Source: JADLFV01 sp964471555 (lineage in GTDB: Bacteria; Planctomycetota; Phycisphaerae; Phycisphaerales; Phycisphaeraceae). From it: DNA of 64,000 nucleotides. Each line of letters begins with the position of its first letter. Positions within the stretch are counted from its first letter, which is position 1. The stretch is from NCBI GenBank assembly GCA_964471555.1, contig CAYYGM010000004.1:9878-73877 (forward strand), given 5' to 3'. Positions 33,045 to 40,829 of the stretch are shown here, one piece after another. Under the pieces are notes generated by a model, which made no database searches, was not told where the DNA came from, and worked only from the letters and a program-made list of their open reading frames with translations. The translations under genes were made by a program, and so were the position numbers.

Positions 33045-33953
33045 ATGCTGCGTTACCGATTGATCTATGGCCCGCTGATGATCGTGGGCTTTCTGCTGCT
33101 GCTGCTGGCAGACGAGCAACTGGGGCGGATCGAATTGCCGTGGCCTTGGTACGAACAGGTGACGGGCCGGACCGATCTGCCGCAGGGTCTGCTGATGCTG
33201 GCGATGTTCCTGTTGATGATCGTGCTGGCGGCCCGCGAGCTTTGTCGGATGTTCCATGCCGAACATGTGCAGGCCAGCCCGACTCTGGTGGCCGTTTCGG
33301 CTGTGCTGGGTTGTGTGTTGATGTACATGCTGCCGATGCGGTGGAAGCCGACCACGACCATGGCGGTGTACGCCTCGTTCATGGTGGGACTGTTTCTGCT
33401 GTCGCTGATCAAGCATTCGTGGGCGGCCCATCGCACGGACGGCGCGGTGACCGTGGCGGCGGTGACCATGTTCGCGCTGATTTATCTGGGCACGCTGCCG
33501 GGCTTCTACCTGGCGATCCGCCGCTGGCACTCGGCGTGGCTGATCGCGGCCATCATCCTGGTGACCAAAAGCTGCGACATCGGGGCCTACTTCACCGGCA
33601 GCGCCATCGGCAAACGCAAGCTCATCCCCTGGCTGAGCCCGGGTAAAACGTGGGAAGGGTTGATCGGCGGCGTGCTGTTTTCGGGTCTGGTGGCGGCCGT
33701 TATCTGTGCCCTGACCAACGCGGTGGATCGCACGCATTATCCGCTGTGGTACGTGGGCGTATGCGGCCTGCTGATCGGAGCGTTCGGACAGTTCGGCGAT
33801 CTGGTGGCGTCGCTGTTCAAGCGCGATGCCGGCATCAAGGACTCCGGCAGCAGCATCCCGGGCTTCGGCGGCGTCATCGACGTGATCGACTCGCCCATCG
33901 TGGTGGCGCCGCTGGCTTACTGGCTGGTGCGCATCGGGGAACTGCTCAACTGA
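33045..33953 (+). CDS. cdsA: Phosphatidate cytidylyltransferase
   Basis: 302 residues from the ATG at 33045. The enzyme makes CDP-diacylglycerol from phosphatidate and CTP for phospholipid synthesis. About eight membrane segments can be seen. The signature in the last third is GDLVASLFKRDAGIKDSGS and IPGFGGVIDVIDS, matching the CDS pattern S-x-x-K-R-x-x-x-x-K-D-x-x-x-x-x-P-G-H/F-G-G-x-x-D-x-x-D-S. SPGKTWEGLIGG is also conserved. It is divergent from the RDD gene and convergent with the secreted-protein gene at 34027. Confidence 0.95.
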   Translation: MLRYRLIYGPLMIVGFLLLLLADEQLGRIELPWPWYEQVTGRTDLPQGLLMLAMFLLMIVLAARELCRMFHAEHVQASPTLVAVSAVLGCVLMYMLPMRWKPTTTMAVYASFMVGLFLLSLIKHSWAAHRTDGAVTVAAVTMFALIYLGTLPGFYLAIRRWHSAWLIAAIILVTKSCDIGAYFTGSAIGKRKLIPWLSPGKTWEGLIGGVLFSGLVAAVICALTNAVDRTHYPLWYVGVCGLLIGAFGQFGDLVASLFKRDAGIKDSGSSIPGFGGVIDVIDSPIVVAPLAYWLVRIGELLN

Positions 33954-33960
33954 AGTTGAG

Positions 33961-34030
33961 CAAAAATCGAATGACGAAATTCGAATGACGAAAACACGGA
34001 ACATCTGTTATTCGTCATTCGAATTTTTAC
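33961..34030. repeat. Palindromic repeat, ATCGAATGACGAAATTCG word family (second copy of the family at 4474)
   Basis: Left part 33961-33994 reads aaaaatcgaatgacgaa, attcgaatgacgaaa; right part 34009-34030 is ttattcgtcattcgaattttt. The words are shared with 4474-4557 and 57396-57415. The right arm includes the stop codon (TAA, 34027-34029) of the next gene. Confidence 0.85.
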
Positions 34031-35931
34031 CTGAGCTTGTCCAGCGTCTCCTGCAGATCGGTGACCGCCAGCAGACTCATGGCGGTGGCGTCGAGCGTGA
34101 GACGGTTGTCCCACAGGGCCAGGCGGATGCCGCCGAGGGTTTCCTGCGGGCTGCGCACGTAGTAGCAGCCGGCCATATCGAATTGAAGCTGGCGTAGGAA
34201 GCGGGCTGACAGGGCGGCGCTGAGCAGCCAGCCCATTTCATCGTGGCCGCGGATCTCGGGGTGGCGGGTGGCGATGGACAGGAAGCTGAGCAGCGGGGCG
34301 GTGGTCCAGTTGGGGTTGGGCGGACTGTCGATGGGGCCGCTGTTCAACTCGAAGCCGCCGATCACATCATCGGGTCCGACGCGCGGCGAATCGACCACCT
34401 GCTGGCCCAGCAGCTTGTGCGCCAGTTGGCCCAGCGCGGTATCGCGCTGCTGCTTCTGCTTGATGTGAGCATCATCGTCCGCGAGAAGTTCGCCCACACG
34501 ATCCTGGGTGAAAGCCAGCCAGGGCAGGGCGTTGATGTTGGGATTGCCCTGGGTCTGATTCCACAGTTGATCCAGGGCATGGCGGAGCGGATCGACCAGG
34601 TCGCTGCGCCGGGTCTGTGCGTAGGCGGCTGCGAGGGCTGCGACGGACAGGGCCTGCACCGAATCGTTGACGGCGCGGGCCTTGGCGTCGGTGGCGTTAT
34701 GGAACGAGCCGTCGTCCTGCAGCAGTCCGAGCAGACGTTCGATCATGCGATCGCGCACGTCGGTGTGGCGTGGGGGCACGGAGTTGTCGATCACCGTCAG
34801 CATGATCAGGGAGCAAGTGGCCGGGGTCGTCGCCAGCGAACCATCCGCCACCGATTGTTCCAGGCGCACGGCCAGATTCTGGGCCTGACGATTCATCTCC
34901 GCCAGCATGTGGTCATCCGGGCGCAGTTGCCGCTCATGGCGTACGTAACGGGTCAGGGCATAGGCGGCCAGCAAGGCCTGGTTGGGCTCAGCCAGTTGCG
35001 GGTCGTAGCGTCCGCTGCTGGGGTGATACGTGCCGCGCACTTCGCCGTCGGAGGTGAATAGCTGCTGCAGATGGGTGGCCATGGTCAGGGCCAGGTCTTT
35101 GAGCGCCTGTTCGTTGAGCGCCTGGGGCGGCTGCAGCATGTTGCCGCGCACCAGTTGCATGTACGAAGCGCCCTGGACCGGCGGCACGACATGATAGACC
35201 TCGAAGCGCCACAGCTTCAGCCCCTTGGGTCGCCCCAACGTGCGGGCGTCCAGCGGCGGCCGTCCCAGTTGGGACGCCAGTTGCACAAGCTGACTGGCAG
35301 GGGTGGTGTTCTCCGCCAGGGCGTTGCCCGGCCAGATGGTGGCGCGGCGGCCGTGGTCGTCCTCAGCCAGCAGGCCGTGATAATCGGGCGCGAAGCGTGA
35401 GTACACACGCTGCGGTGAGTCGGTCGGTGACAGGCGGATCGGCTCGACGTTGTAAGCCAGTTGCACATCCACGCTGACGCGACCGGCCACGTCCTTAATC
35501 GAAAGTTTGGGCGGCGCTGCGATGGATCGGCCCTCGATCACCATGCGCAGGTTGTTGTCCAGCAGGCTGTGCTGCAAAGACTCGAAGGCTGTGCCGGCTG
35601 CTCGCTGCACCATGGCGGTCAGGTCCGTGGGCTGATCGACGGTGCCCAGATCGTCACGCAGCACATCGCCTTTGCCAACCATGATGCCCGAGCTGCGCAG
35701 CGTGACGCACACCCCCACCAGCCCGCGCACGGGGACCGCCTTGTCTTTCAACTGATCCGGTGACGGGATCTTGCCGTCGGCCAGCCACAGCTCCACCATC
35801 AGCGACGCCTGCTCAGCGTTGGACCCGTCCAGCAGGGGGGCGATGATCGGCTGGTCAGCGACGGCGGCGGTCAGCGCGCCCAGCAGCAGCATGATGCCCG
35901 CGATGCACAGCGTGTTGCCTTTTCGCCACAT
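34027..35931 (-). CDS. Secreted protein of unknown function, possibly alpha/alpha-toroid
   Basis: 634 residues from the ATG at 35931. A signal peptide covers residues 1-25 (IAGIMLLLGALTAAVADQ). The first about 250 residues are a mixed domain that starts VELWLADGKIPSPDQLKDK. From about residue 290 the protein is helical with repeated Leu/Ala-rich helices and G-T-Y-H-P, D-G-S-F-H type turns (LLGLLQDDGSFHNATDAK, GDGALAT-like segments), a pattern seen in prenyltransferase/squalene-cyclase-like toroids; this fold is an inference. It ends TLDATAMSLLAVTDLQETL. I do not recognise the family. The frame upstream of 35931 has no start signal. Confidence 0.75.
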   Translation of the reverse strand: MWRKGNTLCIAGIMLLLGALTAAVADQPIIAPLLDGSNAEQASLMVELWLADGKIPSPDQLKDKAVPVRGLVGVCVTLRSSGIMVGKGDVLRDDLGTVDQPTDLTAMVQRAAGTAFESLQHSLLDNNLRMVIEGRSIAAPPKLSIKDVAGRVSVDVQLAYNVEPIRLSPTDSPQRVYSRFAPDYHGLLAEDDHGRRATIWPGNALAENTTPASQLVQLASQLGRPPLDARTLGRPKGLKLWRFEVYHVVPPVQGASYMQLVRGNMLQPPQALNEQALKDLALTMATHLQQLFTSDGEVRGTYHPSSGRYDPQLAEPNQALLAAYALTRYVRHERQLRPDDHMLAEMNRQAQNLAVRLEQSVADGSLATTPATCSLIMLTVIDNSVPPRHTDVRDRMIERLLGLLQDDGSFHNATDAKARAVNDSVQALSVAALAAAYAQTRRSDLVDPLRHALDQLWNQTQGNPNINALPWLAFTQDRVGELLADDDAHIKQKQQRDTALGQLAHKLLGQQVVDSPRVGPDDVIGGFELNSGPIDSPPNPNWTTAPLLSFLSIATRHPEIRGHDEMGWLLSAALSARFLRQLQFDMAGCYYVRSPQETLGGIRLALWDNRLTLDATAMSLLAVTDLQETLDKLR

Positions 35932-36072
35932 GCGGTACGACCTCCACGGTCGGCAAAAGAGGGTGGTGCTTTGTAAGCCGTTTAGTTTACAGGATTTGCG
36001 GCAGCAAGCCAAACCCCACCGCCTCTGGCACCGCCCTTGAACATTCCCTGGCAGACCCAACCGAGGTGCGCT

Positions 36073-36171
36073 ATGCTTGCCCTGCTCAATTTCGATCTGA
36101 TGCAAAGCCGAATGACGCGGCGCAAGAAGATCGTGCTGCTGGCGCTGCTGACCTTCCTGGCGCTGTGCTAG
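36073..36171 (+). CDS. Possible 32-residue membrane peptide
   Basis: A short frame MLALLNFDLMQSRMTRRKKI then VLLALLTFLALC is followed 30 bases later by a strong terminator. The basic patch TRRKK before a 12-residue hydrophobic run ending in Cys looks like a small membrane or signal-like peptide. No Shine-Dalgarno is visible; the internal ATG at 36100 could be the start instead. It occupies a 330-base gap between divergent genes. It could also be a non-coding transcript. Confidence 0.3.
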   Translation: MLALLNFDLMQSRMTRRKKIVLLALLTFLALC

Positions 36172-36200
36172 GCCAAATCAAAACGATTCCCTCTCATGGA

Positions 36201-36230
36201 CCCATGCCACCACACGGCGTGGGTTTTTTT
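36201..36230 (+). terminator. Intrinsic terminator
   Basis: Stem cccatgcc / ggcgtggg (one T-G pair), seven-base loop, then seven T. On the plus strand it ends a transcript that includes the small frame at 36073-36171; the only other gene nearby, mdh, is on the minus strand and converges on it. Confidence 0.8.
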
Positions 36231-36261
36231 ATCTACGTATGTCACCCGATTGCAGGTCTGC

Positions 36262-37221
36262 TCATTTGAGCGAGGGATCCAGCTTTTTGACCAGCTCGAC
36301 CAGTTCGCTGACGTGATCGGCTGACGCCTTCATCAGGGCGGATTCAGCTTCGTTCAACTCGATCGGGATGATCTTCTCCACGCCGCCGGCTCCCAGCACC
36401 ACGGGCACGCCCACGAACAAACCGTTGATGCCGAACTGACCGTCGCAGTAGGCGGCACAGGGCAGGATGCGCTTCTTGTCCTTGATGATCGCTTCGACCA
36501 TCTGCACGGTGCCGGAAGCGGGAGCGAGGTAGCCGCTGGTGCCCATCTTCTTGACGATCTCGCCGCCGCCGGCCTTGGCGCGTTCGACAATTTCGTTGAG
36601 GCGAGCTTCGCTGATGAACTGTGTGACGGGGATGCCGCAGATGTTGGTGTAGCGCGGCAGGGGCACCATGGTGTCGCCGTGGCCGCCCAGCAGCAGGGCG
36701 TTGATGTCCTCAACACTGAAGCCGGTCTCCATGGCGATGAAGGTCTTGAATCGCGCCACGTCGAGACAGCCGGCCTGCCCAATGATCTTGTTGGTGGCAA
36801 AGCCAGTGGCCTTCCAGGCGGTGTACACCATCGCGTCCAGCGGATTGGACACGACGATCACCACAGCCGCGGGGGCGTGCTTCTTGATGTTCTCACTGAC
36901 CGCTTTGACGATCTTGACGTTGGTGCCGATCAGATCATCGCGGCTCATGCCCGGCTTGCGCGGGATGCCGGCCGTGACCACCACCACTTCCGCCCCGGCG
37001 ATCCTGGAGTAATCATCCGTGGCGGTGATGTTGGCGTCGAAGCGCTCCATGGGTCCGCACTGAGCCAGGTCCAGCATGCGGCCGTCGACAGGCAGCATGT
37101 CGTTGATGCGGATATCGACCGCCACGACATCGCCCAGTTCCTTGATGGCACACCACAGGGCCACCGAAGCGCCTACGTTGCCGCCAGCCCCGATCACCGC
37201 GATTTTCGCTCGTTTTGGCAT
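36262..37221 (-). CDS. mdh: Malate dehydrogenase (LDH-like type)
   Basis: 319 residues from the ATG at 37221, which has AAGGA seven bases upstream. It interconverts malate and oxaloacetate with NAD. The Rossmann motif is KIAVIGAGGNVGASVAL with Asp at the end of strand 2 (VVAVDIRI), indicating NAD preference. VVTAGIPRKPGMSRDDLI holds the mobile active-site loop, where the G-I-P-R-K-P-G-M-S-R form with Arg marks malate over lactate; VSNPLDAMVY and GGHGDTMVPL (catalytic His) follow. It belongs to the LDH-like MDH group rather than the E. coli type. Confidence 0.95.
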   Translation of the reverse strand: MPKRAKIAVIGAGGNVGASVALWCAIKELGDVVAVDIRINDMLPVDGRMLDLAQCGPMERFDANITATDDYSRIAGAEVVVVTAGIPRKPGMSRDDLIGTNVKIVKAVSENIKKHAPAAVVIVVSNPLDAMVYTAWKATGFATNKIIGQAGCLDVARFKTFIAMETGFSVEDINALLLGGHGDTMVPLPRYTNICGIPVTQFISEARLNEIVERAKAGGGEIVKKMGTSGYLAPASGTVQMVEAIIKDKKRILPCAAYCDGQFGINGLFVGVPVVLGAGGVEKIIPIELNEAESALMKASADHVSELVELVKKLDPSLK

Positions 37222-37352
37222 ATCCGGTTCCTTTTTCATGCAGGTTGACCGGCCATGATAGAGCATTTCCAATTCCGAGCAACGACGGGTCGGGGCGATT
37301 GAAATGTCCCTGTGCGGTTGCGATCGGCAGGGATCGTGCGTAGGGTTGAATC

Positions 37353-37775
37353 ATGTCGCGTGTGCAGTCTTTTGGCATTATCCCCATCTTCGCCACGGCA
37401 GCCGGGCGGCGGTTTCTACTGGTGCGGCACAATCAGGGCCACTGGGGCTTTCCCAAGGGCAAGCCGGACCAGGATGGCAAAGAGACGCCGCTGCGGACAG
37501 CCCGCCGCGAGTTGCAGGAGGAAACGGGCATCGAGCAGGTGGCCGTGCAGGAGCAGCCCAGTTTCAGCGAGTCGTACGTGTTTCGTAAGCGTTCGGGCAA
37601 ACCGGTGAACAAGACGGTGACCTACTTCGTGGGCCACGTGGATAGCGACGCGGTGACGATTCGGCCGCAGGAGCTATCGGAATATGCCTGGCTGGATGCG
37701 GAAGAAACGCGGAAGCGTTTGAGCTTCGCGGAGGCCAAAGATTTGTTTGACCGGGTGCTGGCACATCTGGGGTAA
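37353..37775 (+). CDS. Nudix hydrolase (diadenosine tetraphosphatase-like)
   Basis: 140 residues. The Nudix box is recognisable: WGFPKGKPDQDGKE then ARRELQEETGI, with the R-E-x-x-E-E-x-G core intact. Compared with G-x5-E-x7-R-E-x-x-E-E-x-G, two extra residues lie between the Gly of PKG and the first Glu. The F-P-K-G lead-in is typical of Ap4A hydrolase-like members, which cleave dinucleoside polyphosphates. It is divergent from mdh. Specific substrate not determined. Confidence 0.92.
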   Translation: MSRVQSFGIIPIFATAAGRRFLLVRHNQGHWGFPKGKPDQDGKETPLRTARRELQEETGIEQVAVQEQPSFSESYVFRKRSGKPVNKTVTYFVGHVDSDAVTIRPQELSEYAWLDAEETRKRLSFAEAKDLFDRVLAHLG

Positions 37776-37783
37776 GCGATTGG

Positions 37784-37855
37784 AATTTCGGATTTCGGAT
37801 CTCGAATTTCGGATTCCTGATTTTCACTTTTCACTTTCCGCATCCACCCACACGT
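37784..37855. repeat. Compound repeat: TTTCGGATTTCGGA words joined to TTTTCACTTTTCACTTTCC words
   Basis: The first part iterates gaatttcggatttcgga and tctcgaatttcgga. The second part (about 37822-37842) is the ttttcacttttcactttcc word also found in the right arm at 10401-10433. Here each family has only one orientation, so this may be remnants of two elements. Confidence 0.7.
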
Positions 37856-38114
37856 TTCAAACAACTGTCGGCGGCATGATCGCTCTGATTGTGCCGATTA
37901 TGACGACTGGTGAAGCGGCAACCTTCTGGAAGAACAGTAAAAGAGCCCAAGCGATTGGCCTGCCGGTTCGATGAATCGTTAGGTCAAACTCGGTGTTGCT
38001 GCGTGGGCGCACCGGAACGTCCGAAGGGCCGATCAAGTGATGCCTGGGATCGGACGATCAAGTTGAAACGTGGTCATGGGATTGTCCAAACTTTTGTCAA
38101 CAGGAGAACGTCAC
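37856..38114. other. Leader region of the pilus/secretion operon, no gene recognised
   Basis: About 260 bases upstream of the first pseudopilin gene. It has several short complementary stretches (e.g. gatcggacgatc at about 38048-38059) but no riboswitch I can name. TTGAAA at 38063-38068 is not followed by a good -10. An AGGAG ribosome binding site lies at 38102-38106 before the ATG at 38115. Confidence 0.4.
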
Positions 38115-38639
38115 ATGTCGGCACAGTTAAGAAAACGGGGTTTCACGCTGGTTGAAATCCTCATCGTCGTGGTGATCCTCGGCATCCTTGCCGCGATCGT
38201 CATCCCGCAGTTCACCAACGCGTCGGAGTCGGCCAAGGCTTCCAGCCTGATCAGCCAGCTCCAGACCATCCGCAGCCAGATCGAGCTGTACCAGGTGCAG
38301 CACACCGGTGATTATCCGGCCACCACCACGCTGCCCACCGGCGCCACCACCTTCTGGGATCAGATGACCGAAACCAGTGACTCGGACGGCACGGTGCACA
38401 CCGACGGCACGGGCGACTTCGGTCCCTATCTGCAGAAGGCCCCCGTCAATCCGTTCACCAATGACAGCGTGGTTGCTACTGATAACAGCGAAAGCTGGAA
38501 GTACGACGAGGATACGGGCAAGATTCTGGCCGTCATCCCCGCCAACAAGTGGGACCAGCTCTACGAGTTGGGCCTGGGCACCGAAGCTGACGAGGGCGAG
38601 GCGGACAACGCAGACGTGGTCAAGGGCCCGTCCTCATAA
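38115..38639 (+). CDS. Type II secretion / type IV pilus pseudopilin (GspG-like)
   Basis: 174 residues from the ATG at 38115, with AGGAG nine bases upstream. A short leader MSAQLRKRG precedes the prepilin peptidase site G/FTLVE; Glu at mature position 5 is present. The mature N-terminus is the usual hydrophobic helix (FTLVEILIVVVILGILAAIV). The rest is a globular domain with a C-terminal acidic tail (EADEGEADNADVV). It is the first gene of the pilus/secretion cluster and is followed by its own terminator, so it can be expressed at a higher level than the downstream genes, as expected for a major pilin or pseudopilin. Confidence 0.92.
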   Translation: MSAQLRKRGFTLVEILIVVVILGILAAIVIPQFTNASESAKASSLISQLQTIRSQIELYQVQHTGDYPATTTLPTGATTFWDQMTETSDSDGTVHTDGTGDFGPYLQKAPVNPFTNDSVVATDNSESWKYDEDTGKILAVIPANKWDQLYELGLGTEADEGEADNADVVKGPSS

Positions 38640-38669
38640 TCGCTCGCAGAGCGATACGAACCAAACCCG

Positions 38670-38703
38670 GTTGCCGCGGTCTGATCGCCGCGGCAACTTT
38701 TTT
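38670..38703 (+). terminator. Intrinsic terminator after the pseudopilin gene
   Basis: A perfect 10-bp stem gttgccgcgg / ccgcggcaac with an 8-base loop, followed by a run of six T. It separates the major pseudopilin transcript from the rest of the operon. Confidence 0.92.
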
Positions 38704-38844
38704 GTCCGCACGCAGAAATTATCGGGCAATCGACAACGCCGGCCGCGATGCAGTTGACCCGGATGAGCCTAAATCGCGCGTCCGATTGCACCGATGAGTT
38801 AAGGGATAGAAGGCTTGTACCTGCATCTGACAGGGAGATTCACC

Positions 38845-39117
38845 ATGCTTAGGCTGCGTTATCTGAACAGTGTGCTCACCGTCATCGCGGTGCTGCTGAC
38901 GATCAACCTTTACACCCTGTGGACGGTGACCCCGGGCGGTGCTGCTTTGTCGCCGTCGCCCAGCATGGCGGCTGAAGGCGGCGTGGTCGATGCCCGCGTG
39001 CAGCGCAAGGACATGATTGATCAATTGAAGCAGCTCAACAGTGAGTTGTCCGCCATGCACCGCACGCTCAGCAGCGGCAACGTGCGCGTCCAAGTGGAGA
39101 CCCCCTCCAGCGATTGA
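38845..39117 (+). CDS. Small single-pass membrane protein in the pilus/secretion cluster
   Basis: 90 residues from the ATG at 38845, with AGGGAG at 38832-38837. One membrane segment (LNSVLTVIAVLLTINLYTLW) is followed by a short periplasmic part with a predicted helix (QRKDMIDQLKQLNSELSAMH). No family recognised. The stop overlaps the start of the GspH-like gene (TGATG), so it is translated with it and probably has a role in the machine. Confidence 0.75.
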   Translation: MLRLRYLNSVLTVIAVLLTINLYTLWTVTPGGAALSPSPSMAAEGGVVDARVQRKDMIDQLKQLNSELSAMHRTLSSGNVRVQVETPSSD

Positions 39118-39692
39118 TGAAGATGATGCGATTTGTGATTTCAGATTTTCGATTCAAGATTGAAAAAGGCAGCGCGGCCACTGCGCGCCGATCGATAATC
39201 GGTTTCACCTTGATCGAAATCCTGATCGTGGTCGCCATCATGGGCATCGCCGCAGCGATCGTGGTACCGCAGATGCTGCAGGCCGGAACCATGGGCATTC
39301 AGGCCGCGGCCCGCATGGTGATCGCCGACCTGCTTTACGCCCAGAACGAAGCGGTCGCTAATCAGGCACCGCGCAAAGTGATTTTCGAGCCGGCCCAGGA
39401 CGGCGCGGGCAATTGCTACCGCATCACCGACGCCAACGGCCAGACCATCGACGTGGACTGGAAGGGCGGCGACGGCGGCAACTATGTGGTCGACTTCGAA
39501 AAGGAGACCGGGCGCTTCGGCCGGGTCAAGATCACCAAAGTGCAGTTCAGCGAAGACGACCCCTACGAGGTGACCTTCGACGCACTGGGTTCGCCCAGCA
39601 GCGGAGGCACTATCGAACTGACGTTTCAGGACACCGTGTATCGGATCACTGTCGCCGCCTTCACGGGCCGAGTGACGGTGCAGAAGTTGTAA
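39117..39692 (+). CDS. Minor pseudopilin (GspH/FimT-like) with an unusually long leader
   Basis: 191 residues from the ATG at 39117. The prepilin site is IIG/FTLIE with the hydrophobic helix FTLIEILIVVAIMGIAAAIV, then QAAARMVIADLLYAQNEAVA, typical of GspH/FimT minor pseudopilins. The leader is 29 residues (usually about 6-15), and its codons come from a gatttgtgatttcagatt-type iterated word like those in the intergenic repeats; no start codon lies between residue 7 and the cleavage site. The C-terminal domain is beta-rich (GTIELTFQDTVYRITV). Confidence 0.88.
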   Translation: MKMMRFVISDFRFKIEKGSAATARRSIIGFTLIEILIVVAIMGIAAAIVVPQMLQAGTMGIQAAARMVIADLLYAQNEAVANQAPRKVIFEPAQDGAGNCYRITDANGQTIDVDWKGGDGGNYVVDFEKETGRFGRVKITKVQFSEDDPYEVTFDALGSPSSGGTIELTFQDTVYRITVAAFTGRVTVQKL

Positions 39693-39764
39693 GGGGGGAT
39701 TGAGTCCCTCGACCGCGACGATCCAGGGTAAAGACGGCGTGGCAGAGGGTGATTGGGAGGCAGT

Positions 39765-40829
39765 GTGATCTGTGGACTGTTCAAGCAGCCCCGGTGCACC
39801 ATCGGCATCGATGTCGGTACCAGCAGTGTCCGGATGATGCAGATCGACCGCCAGGCGGATCGTCTGGTGGTGTTGGCTGCGGCGCGCCAGAGCCTGAACG
39901 CGGTTGCTGACGGTTGCGGTGAGCAGTTCCATCAGGCAGTCGCCGACGCGATTGCCAACATGCTCGACAGCGGCAAATTCACCGGCAAACAGGCGATCAG
40001 TTGTCTGCCGGCCACGGCGGTGCATTACAAGAACCTGCGTCTGCCCAAGATGCCTCCCAACGAATTGCCCGCGGCCGTACAATGGGAAGCCAACGACCGC
40101 CTTCACCTGGGCGAGCCGGCCGTGACTCAGTTCATCGATGCCGGCGTCGTCAACCAGGGCGAAGAACAGCGGCAGGAAGTCATCCTGCTGGCGGCCACCC
40201 ACAGCGTCATCGATCGCCATGCCCGTGCCCTGACCAGCACCGGCCTGCAACTGCTGGCCATCGATGCGATTCCCACAGCCCTGGCGCGATGTCTCGGTCG
40301 CAACGACCCCGAACGTGTTGCGGTCGTCATCGACGTCGGCTATGCCCTGAGCAAGGTGCTGATCTGTCGCGGCCAGCACGTGCTGTTCTACAAGCAGATC
40401 GACATCGGCGGGCGCAGCTTCGACCGGGCGCTGGCTGAAAACATGGAGTTGACGCCGAACGAGGCGGTCGAGCTTCGCCGGCATCTGGATCAGCGCGATG
40501 AAAAGGTACGGCGGATGGTGGAAGATGCGGTGCGGCCGAAGATGGCCGACCTGGCTCGTGAGATCGGCCTGTGCCTGCGCTACTACAGCGTCACCTTCCG
40601 CGGTCAGCGCCCCGAGCAGGCGTGCCTGATCGGCGGCGAGGCGGGGCAGGCTGCACTGGCGGCCGCGATCAGCGAGGGCGCAGCCATCGAAGTGCAGCGC
40701 ACTGATCCGCTGGAGGGATTCGATCTGTCCAAGGTTGGCTCGCTGGAGGATCCCGGCGATTGGGTGACCGCGGCGGGTCTGGCACTGCGCGTCACGGATA
40801 AGGCGGCGGGGAAGCGAGGCGCCGCATGA
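39765..40829 (+). CDS. pilM: Type IV pilus assembly protein PilM-like
   Basis: 354 residues from a GTG at 39765; GGGAGG lies at 39755-39760. PilM is an actin-like cytoplasmic ATP-binding protein that binds the N-terminus of PilN. The phosphate-1 loop is CTIGIDVGTSSVRMMQI; AISCLPATAVHYKNLRLP and VAVVIDVGYALSKVLI (phosphate-2) follow, and ACLIGGEAGQAAL is the adenosine motif. The gene overlaps pilN by 4 bases (ATGA), giving the pilMNOPQ order. Confidence 0.9.
   Translation: MICGLFKQPRCTIGIDVGTSSVRMMQIDRQADRLVVLAAARQSLNAVADGCGEQFHQAVADAIANMLDSGKFTGKQAISCLPATAVHYKNLRLPKMPPNELPAAVQWEANDRLHLGEPAVTQFIDAGVVNQGEEQRQEVILLAATHSVIDRHARALTSTGLQLLAIDAIPTALARCLGRNDPERVAVVIDVGYALSKVLICRGQHVLFYKQIDIGGRSFDRALAENMELTPNEAVELRRHLDQRDEKVRRMVEDAVRPKMADLAREIGLCLRYYSVTFRGQRPEQACLIGGEAGQAALAAAISEGAAIEVQRTDPLEGFDLSKVGSLEDPGDWVTAAGLALRVTDKAAGKRGAA

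Noticed and set aside
37905..38000. A segment with GGCAACC and GAGCCC spacing suggestive of a c-di-GMP (GEMM) riboswitch ahead of the pseudopilin gene
   Set aside because: The GAAA tetraloop and the conserved GGGACGCAAAGCC strand are missing, so I do not support the call.
39141..40484. A 447-codon minus-strand open frame opposite the GspH-like and pilM genes
   Set aside because: Both plus-strand genes have strong family motifs and operon overlaps; the antisense frame has none.
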